Positions 56,984-64,000 of a stretch of DNA of 64,000 nucleotides are shown here, one piece after another. Origin of the DNA: Coniferiporia sulphurascens (lineage: Eukaryota > Basidiomycota > Agaricomycetes > Hymenochaetales > Hymenochaetaceae). Both the position numbers and the translations under genes were made by a program. The notes beneath the pieces are model-generated. The model searched no databases, was not told where the DNA came from, and was given only the letters and a program-made list of their open reading frames with translations. Each line of letters opens with the position of its first letter. Position 1 is the stretch's first letter. The stretch covers positions 1,922,001-1,986,000 of the forward strand of contig NBBA01000006.1 of NCBI GenBank assembly GCA_002794785.1, written 5' to 3'.

Positions 56984-59196
56984 CTCCCCTTCAAACTTGC
57001 ACTAACCTGAGAAGGTTCGTGAAACATTTGCATAACTCAACCATTAATGCTTTGGTCATTATATCTGCTTTCTGTGACCCAGTTGGTATATATTTTATTT
57101 CAATTAATTTCTTTTCAATATAATCTTTAAGAAAATCCTTTCATATATCAATATGTTTTGTTCTTTGCATATATCACTGCTCTGTTGAATTTACTATTGT
57201 TATAGCAACTTGATTATCACATAAAATCTTTGTAACTCTTTGAAGTTCTAATATTTCCTCAATTAATCTTCTAAGCCATAAGGCTTCTTTAACTCCATGA
57301 GTTAATGCTTGTAACTCGGCTTCACATACCAATAAACTAACAAGTTCCTGCTTTTTACTTGACCAACTAATAGTTGATTCTCCTAACTGGAAAACATATC
57401 CAGATATGGTATATTTTTCATATATCTCAACTCATCTTCAGTTGGATTATCTAATGATTTTAACACTTGGCCTGGTGCCATTGGTGTTCTAACTGTTGCA
57501 GCATCATGTAATTGATATCTTTTTAATATACTTTCAATATAATTTGTTTGTCTCAGTTTAATCATTTTATCTTCATGATTTCTTTGGATTTCAATTCCTA
57601 ATAAACAGTGTATTTCGTTACCATCAGTGTATTTTATGTGTTTTCCAATTTCTTTCTTAATGGCTTCAATCATTTGTTTATTTATTCCACAGATCGTTAT
57701 ATTGTCTACATGTACAAATAAAATTAGTAAAAGTTTTCCTTTATGTTTTCTATAGAATACAGCATTATCTTGCGCTGATCTATATAAACCACTTTTGGTT
57801 AATATTTCTGTTAAGCACATGTACCAGCGGCACCCTGCCTGTTTTAATCCATATAAGGCTTTCTTTAATTTTAATACTTGTCCAGAATTTTTATGTCTTT
57901 TAATTAACTAATATTACCCAGAGGTGGTTCTTATTGTTAAATTATTTTTCATTTTCTTTTTTTTTTTTTCTTATTGCTGATCATTATTCTCATCATCATC
58001 ACACATATTTCTTCTAACCATCACCATATAGGTATAGCCTAGCCAGACTCTTTATGTCTATTAATTTGGTGTATATTTTCAAACAATCTTTTGCTTTGCA
58101 CACCACGCAAACTTATAAAATTGGTTCTATCATAACCATCGCTAAATCACTGGCGAACTGGTTGCACAAATGTGTCATCGGAGAAGTAATCAACTCCTTC
58201 CATTTGTGCAAATCCTTGTACTACTAAGCATGCTTTGTATCTTTCTATTTCTCCATTAGCTAATTGCTTAGTTTTATATACAAATCTTGTTCCAATTATA
58301 TTTGCTTCTTTTGGTGGATCAATGATTGTCCATGTCAATCTTTCTATTAAAGTTTTAACTTCTTCTTCCATTGTTGTTATCCATTTACCAGCATTGATCC
58401 TTTTGATCGCTTGATTATAGGTGTTCGGATCACCCATTTGTTCATTATTAAATTTGTTAAACTCTGTTAAGTAAGCGGCTGTATTATTTTCATCAAAATT
58501 TAATCCTCTAGCTCACTTTGTCTGTACAATGTTTCTTTTAGGTCGAGGTTCTGTTAATTCCACAACTTTTTCTCTATTTTGTTCATTATTATTTTTATTA
58601 TTATTATTATTCTCCCCTTCAATTCGAGATGGAGGTGAATCGATGAATTGTATATTTCTTTCAACTGTAACTTTTCTTTTGTGGTAGGTTCTATGACCTT
58701 TACTTTCATCGTCAAATCCTAACCATTGAGCATATGTGCCTTGTGGTTCTAATTTATTTGTTTCTTCTTTGCATATTATGCAATATTTTCCAAATTCTTG
58801 TAAATCATCTATATTGTATTGTTCATTGTAGTGCTTGAAGTAAGGTGTTTTAAATGCTATAGCGCTTTTGGGGTTCTATTATAAACATATGTGCTGAATT
58901 TAACAGCTTCTCCCCATAAACTTGGAGGTAGTTTTGCCTGTAATAGGTTTACCCTTGTATTATTTAAAATTACTTGATGTACTCTTTCTGCAACTCTATT
59001 TTGTTGAGGAGTGTCATGGACTGTTAATCTCCTTATTGTTCCTTGTTCATCTAAAATTTTTGTAAATTGTTGACTTAAAAATACTGTGTCATTGTCACTT
59101 TGTAATACTTTTATAGTTATATTATGTTGAGTTTTTAATTTTATAGCGTAGTTTGTATACACTTGATATCCTTGATCTTTTGTTTTAAGTAATATC

Positions 59197-60305
59197 TGTT
59201 ACAATTTTCCTTTACTTTCCCTTATTGCACTGACTCACTTCCTATTCATCATCATCAGTCAGTGCAACTCCCCCATTTCTCTTCCTTACTTATCCTTATT
59301 CACTTGCACCATAAGACGCCATGATGTCACCATATTGCACCATCATGATGTGCTTTGCTTACTGATACCTTCAACTGTATTACCAAGACCTTCCTTGGGT
59401 TTCCATGACCTTCCATAGCCATGTAAACGACCTTATACACGACCCTACAGTAGCAAACACATAGAGTAGCATATAAGCATGTAACTTTGGTAGCACAAGC
59501 CCTAAGCTTGTGCTTTTTGTTCATACAAGCCCATTATATGCACCTCAGTGCCCTCTGTGTGCTCTACCTCATCATCTGGCACTTCATCATAACTTGACTC
59601 CTCTAAGAAGCCCACCACGTCCACATCGTCAATCAGGAAGACCTACCGACTGTTAAGCTCAATGGTTACACGGTGATCGACATCAGGCTTCCTGATCATC
59701 GAGGCTGACATCGAGTCACCATGTAACCATTGAAGTTGAACAGTCGGTAGGGCTTCCTGATCGACAATGTGGACGCAGTAGGTCTTCTGAGAGGGTTGGG
59801 TTACGACGAAGCGACTGACTGGCTACAGGCACACAGTAGACTGGTGAGGAGCAGATAATGGGCTTGTATGAACAAAGAGCACAAGCTTAGGACTTGTGCT
59901 ACCGAAGTTACATGCTTATATGCTACTCTATGTGTTTGCTACTGTAGGGTCGTGTATAAGGTCATTTACCAGACTATGGAAGGTCATGGAAACCCAAGGA
60001 ATGCCTTGGTAATACACGTAGGGCTATCAGTAAGCAAAGCACGTCATGGTGATGCAGTATGGCGTCATCATGGCGTCTTATGGCACAATGCGAATACAGA
60101 TGAGTAAGGGAGAGAAATGGGGGAGTTGCGCTGACTGATGACAATGAAGAGGAAGTGAGTCAGCGCATAATGGAAAGTAAAGGAAAATTGTAACACTGAT
60201 GATCACCTTCAACATTACGACATCTAGGAAGCCCATTGCCATACTACCAGCCCCGATGATCAGGAAGCCCCAATGTCGATCACCACGTAACCAATGAGCT
60301 TAACA
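59197..60305 (+). mobile_element. G1 solo LTR nested in COP-A copy 2, itself carrying a second G1 LTR
   Basis: The outer LTR (59197-59650 plus 60196-60305, 564 bp) has TGTTACAATT...GCTTAACA ends and ATATC on both sides (59192-59196 and 60306-60310), and it splits integrase after MILL. Inside it, 59651-60195 (545 bp, TGTTAAGC...TAACA) is an inverted G1 LTR. Its flanks CCGAC and CTGAT differ by two C/T changes, and the join is 5 nt longer than in other copies, as expected for a decayed target duplication. Confidence 0.82.
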
Positions 60306-61239
60306 ATATCATTACTAAACATCTTGTGGTGTCATCTACTAAAGTTAGAAGATATCTATATCCTCCAATAGCATGTGTACTAGCAGGTCCCCATATATCC
60401 ATATGTAAATGATCACCAAATTTATTAGCTAGTTTTGATGTTCTTAATTTAGGAATCTGCATTCTTTTAATATTTGCTTGAGTGCAGTCATTACACTGCT
60501 TTTCTTCCATATTTGTAATTTTATAATTTGTTATTTCTTTTTCTTTTAATAAGGTCTTCAAATAGCCATAGCTAATATGACTTAAGTGCTTATGTAAATC
60601 AAATAATGAAATTTCAAGTCTGGCAGCGCTTGTTACATTGTAGTTAATTAAATAAAGACCATTTTTCTGTTTAATATTTCCACATAAAGATCCATCAGGA
60701 AACTTTATTATACACAAGTTATTTTCATAAATAAAAGAAAATCCGAGGTTACATAATTCTCCTTGAGAAATTAACCCCATATCCATTTTAGGATTATAAT
60801 AAACTCATTCTAAAAATATAGTACTTACCCGATTTCCATTCGGGATGCTTAGGGTCATTTCCCCTACTATTTCTGTAATAATTTTTGTTTTGTTAGCAGC
60901 TGTGATTGTTATAGGTGCTGTTCTGTGTACATTTTTTAAGCGCCATAAATGAGGTGTTATATGTAATGTAGCACCAGTGTCGATTATGTCAGTTGCCATA
61001 TATAAATTTTTAGCAATATGTTCTTCTTCAATTAATGCAAGACTTATGTCTAAATCTGCATCCATAATTTCTCCTTCTTCAGCAATGCTGTTATATGCAT
61101 CATTCACCATGTATGCGTCATGCTCTTCATATCCAAGATTTTCGAGGAAGTCGTTAAACGAGTACACGATCCTTGTCTCATCGACTTCTTGGATGAAGGC
61201 TTTGACAATTTTGTCAATGTCTTGGCTCAACCCTTGAAC

Positions 61240-62589
61240 AAACATTGAATTGGTGGTTTGCTTACCACCTGATGTTGCTGCTGCTGCTGTTTCTTTTTCC
61301 TTTCCTTTTCCTTTTGCTTTCTCCTCTTCAGCGGCCTTTTTAGCAAATGCGCGCTTAGTAAGCTCGCTTCACGGCACCCAGCATTCAGGCGTGATGTGGC
61401 CTATTATGTGTCTTTTTAGTACTGTTAGATCGGTTTTTAATTTTTTAGAGTTACCGGTCTTCCTGCAATTAAAACAGTGCACTAAGCACTTCTTTTGCCA
61501 TTCCGGCATGTTTCACTGATCTCCTTGTCCGTTGCGGTTATAACTGCCAAATAGAGTGGGATTATAAGTCCCATTGTGGGTCCCACAGCTAAATCCACCG
61601 TGTCCATGTCCTCGATGGCCTCCTTGGCCTCGACTGCGGCTAAATCCATGTCCGTGTGGTTGGTAGCTATCCTTGTAAAAAGGATGTGCATGCTTGTCCT
61701 TGGGCAGGTGCTGACCTGCCACTCCTTGATGCTGATGCGTCTTTTTCCATCCCTCAAGTGCATTCATTAGCATTGTGGATAAATATTCTGGCATTAGCTT
61801 GATATGCTGAGCCATATCTGTTTGAAGCTGATTAAATGTTTTAATATAAAGCTCCATTTGATAGAGTACATATTGGTACTCAGCCGGCGTTGCTTTGACT
61901 ATTGTGGCCATGTACATGCCCTCAGACACATCAACCCCTTGTGATTTTAACCCTGCATAGGTAGTTGCTAATTTGTCTAGGGTTTGATCAAAATTAGAAA
62001 CATGACCCACAATGGAAAATAAAGCTGCCTCATCAAGGCCCTGGGTCATCGCTGTGTGGACATTATACCGCTTGTCCAGTGCCTTTAGCAATTCTGGAAT
62101 ATCTTTGTTAATATTTAAATAATGTGCCAGAATCTTGTCTGGTATTGTGCATAATATGCCATTATAAATGGCAGTATGGGCAACTAAGTGCTCTGTTGCT
62201 GGTGGTGTTGTTAAAAGATTGCTGTAACCGGCACTTTCGACAGCTGTGGTGATCCTGAAGATCCACATTTTGTAGTTGTTTGGCCTGAGTTGATCGATGC
62301 CATCAAAAAACTTGAGAAGGTTGGTGGCGGTGTTGGACATGTCTGAATTGTCCTCTTCTGTGTCAGATTCTTGCCAACCATCAGACAGATCAGGGGGCTC
62401 ACTTGGTTCTTTTTCTTCTTTTTCTTTTTCTGTTGTTTCTTCAGTTTCTTCCTGTTTAATAAAGGGGTTGTTATTTTTAAATTGATCTTTTTGTTCATTA
62501 TTTAATGAGTTATACATATGGAGACGATTGCTTATTTCGACTGCATTGCCGGAATCGGATATACCATTATATTCAGCTAGTCTTCTCAT
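61240..62589 (-). pseudogene. COP-A Gag with interrupted zinc knuckle
   Basis: An open frame from 62589 to 61513 carries the acidic linker, the UBN2-like region (KFFDGIDQLRPNNYKMW, PDKILAHYLNINKDIP) and a His/Gly-rich stretch (GHRGHGHGGFSC). TGA at 61513 is followed in the same frame by CFNCRKTG, a 54-nt intron-like insertion, then HITPECW, a CCHC knuckle split in two. A second TGA follows WVP. COP-B has the uninterrupted knuckle. The frame then runs into protease. Confidence 0.75.
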
Positions 62590-62955
62590 ATCATCATAAA
62601 AAGTAGCTCTTACCGCAAGTTTTTGAATTTGGGTTAGCTTTTCGTAATCTTCAATTCTTGTTTTTAGTTCATTTTTACTTCCTGTAGAAGGTATTAATAA
62701 TGTATCAGCTTTTATTATTAATGCGACATGCTCATTTAGAGATTTCTTTTTGCTTATAATTTTTCGTAATTCAGGTAACGTAGTTGCCTGCGTAAATTTG
62801 GCTCCTATTTCAGTGCCTTCTTTCCTTAACTCTGTGAGTTCTAACTGCTCATGCGCTTGGGTTTGAGATCATGTTTCTCTGTCACCACTAGGCAATTTCT
62901 GTTAGTAAATTGATGAAAATCGTGATCGCCAGATCAACAGATTAGCAAGATCGAC

Positions 62956-63603
62956 ATGGCAAGACCTGTAACTCTAATCGATACCAGGAACCTATGCCAA
63001 TGCTGTAAAGATGCAGATCAAGTAGCATGGAAAGCTTTTAATATTGCATGCACAACAGTAGGACAGAATGCAGGATACGACAACTGTCAAATTACATTTG
63101 ATCATACTACAAGGGAACAACAAGTGGCAGAAAGGCTAGAAGTAATAATTGAACATAGAGCAACTATGTTCTCATATCAATTGAATAGATATGTAATCAG
63201 TGCTTACACATGAACCAAGATTTATAATCAGCCACATAATGAATTATGTTATCAAAGGGCAGTTATTACATCAACCGATTATGCAGAAGCAGCACACCAA
63301 ATAGTTCATACTATCAATAAACAATTACAAGAACAACTATTTGCATACAAGGCCAACTTCACAGCCAAAGGACACACAACAGTAGATCGAAAGGAACCAA
63401 ACCAAAGACAGGAGTTAGTACCAATAGATAAAGAGATTATAATATGGTGGTTCAATGATGAACCTTCATATAGAATCACACCTGGGTATAGCAGGATAAT
63501 GAATATAAACACTATAGGGCCTGAGGAGCTCTTTATGCCAATAGACAATAGGACACCAGAACAAACCCCTTTCAATGAAGCAATGGAAATGACTCAATCT
63601 TAG
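62956..63603 (+). pseudogene. Unrecognised reading frame with one in-frame TGA
   Basis: The frame starts MARPVTLIDTRNLCQCCKD and stays open to TAG at 63601, except for a TGA at 63211-63213. Total is about 215 codons. It is AT-rich, with no membrane segment. Segments such as QVAERLEVIIEHRATMFSY and IIIWWFNDEPSYR look like real protein, but I recognise no family. Its place directly outside a broken copia element suggests part of another mobile element. Confidence 0.35.
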
Positions 63604-64000
63604 TCTACAGTAATAAGTAACAAGCCACAACAAGATAAGATTAAGAAAGCTAGCATAATTGCTGAGCCACACAAGTATATCTAAGTGTTTGGCTAAGAAT
63701 AGCCAATGGAAGCAGGGCGATCAATTAAAGATGTGATTGATGGGAGCCAAGTACAGCGCATTGCACAGCAGAACCAATTAGGAAATAAGGAGAAGCATCA
63801 TAGGTATAGTAGTATCCAAGAATGGTTAACTTAGGTATTGTACTATATGACTCAATGGAAACTCAGAGGAGGTTCTAGCATAAGATAAAGATAGCATGGT
63901 AGGCTGTAGAATGTACTGGAATATGTAACTGACTCATAAGAAGCTAAGAATAGTAAATAGCATGTACAGGATTGTACCAGAACATTCTTATGACTTATAA
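63604..64000. other. Window end, nothing recognised
   Basis: AT-rich sequence continuing the composition of the preceding reading frame; no supported feature. Confidence 0.4.

Larger units (their letters stand above)
56730..62880 (-). mobile_element. Ty1/copia element COP-A, copy 2 (decayed, 5' LTR missing)
   Basis: The 3' LTR is at 56730-56983, preceded (coding sense) by the purine tract. Running upstream: RNase H remnant, RT (57383-57820, with LFVHVDNITICG), a linker riddled with small indels (57900-58170), RT start (to 58437), integrase end (58857-59162: LQSDNDTVFLSQQF), a nested solo LTR at 59197-60305, integrase start (60317-60786), protease (DTGATLHITPHL, near 60980) and Gag (62589-61513). 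Gag, protease and integrase share one frame once the nested LTR is removed. Stops, later frameshifts and a deletion between RT and RNase H make it dead. The 5' LTR and primer site are absent. Confidence 0.85.

Overview
The window is nuclear DNA of a mushroom-forming basidiomycete (Agaricomycetes). Genes are cut by many short introns (about 48-150 nt) with GTRNGT-type donors (GTGCGT, GTACGT, GTCCGT). The accessory genes belong to families typical of this class: FunK1-type kinases, HNH_2 nucleases and DUF6533 membrane proteins. GC-rich host genes alternate with AT-rich transposon graveyards.

Layout. 1-6400: direct tandem array of FunK1-like kinase pseudogenes. 7700-8480: fragment of an unrecognised basidiomycete protein. 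8516-11223: a solo LTR fused to the 3' half of a Ty1/copia element (family COP-A). 11429-11847: intron-bearing fragment of the mitochondrial ATP synthase b subunit gene. 12831-16357: intact 13-exon Zn2Cys6 transcription factor, followed by an inverted copy of the 3' end of the GPN1 gene. 17076-22516: full-length copia element (COP-B) with 5-bp target duplication. 22666-34281: three HNH-nuclease paralogues, one intact, separated by a copia gag fragment and by a full-length LINE with 12-bp target duplication. 35046-40557: two intact minus-strand genes, an S9-family peptidase and glycogen synthase. 43184-44554: two solo LTRs. 45737-51485: DUF6533 membrane protein, TMEM19/DUF92 membrane protein, and GPN1 GTPase divergently transcribed from it. 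52170-64000: mostly mobile DNA, namely solo LTRs of three families, two large palindromic insertions (one mariner-like, one with tRNA-like Pol III boxes), a decayed COP-A element carrying a nested solo LTR, and an unknown AT-rich reading frame.

The housekeeping genes (glycogen synthase, S9 peptidase, GPN1, TMEM19) are cleanly spliced with in-frame exon sums, so the assembly looks good there. The repeats record their own history: LTR ends, target duplications, nested insertions, microhomology deletions and an excess of TGA stops that fits CGA to TGA decay. The most unusual signals are an HVDN box replacing YVDD in the reverse transcriptase of all three copia copies, a primer-binding site complementary to the anticodon arm of initiator tRNA-Met, an intron-like insertion inside a gag zinc knuckle, and the tRNA-bearing palindrome with a 13-bp target duplication. 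I see no RNA gene that I would call functional and no CRISPR-like array. Exon borders are read by eye and unconfirmed by transcripts.
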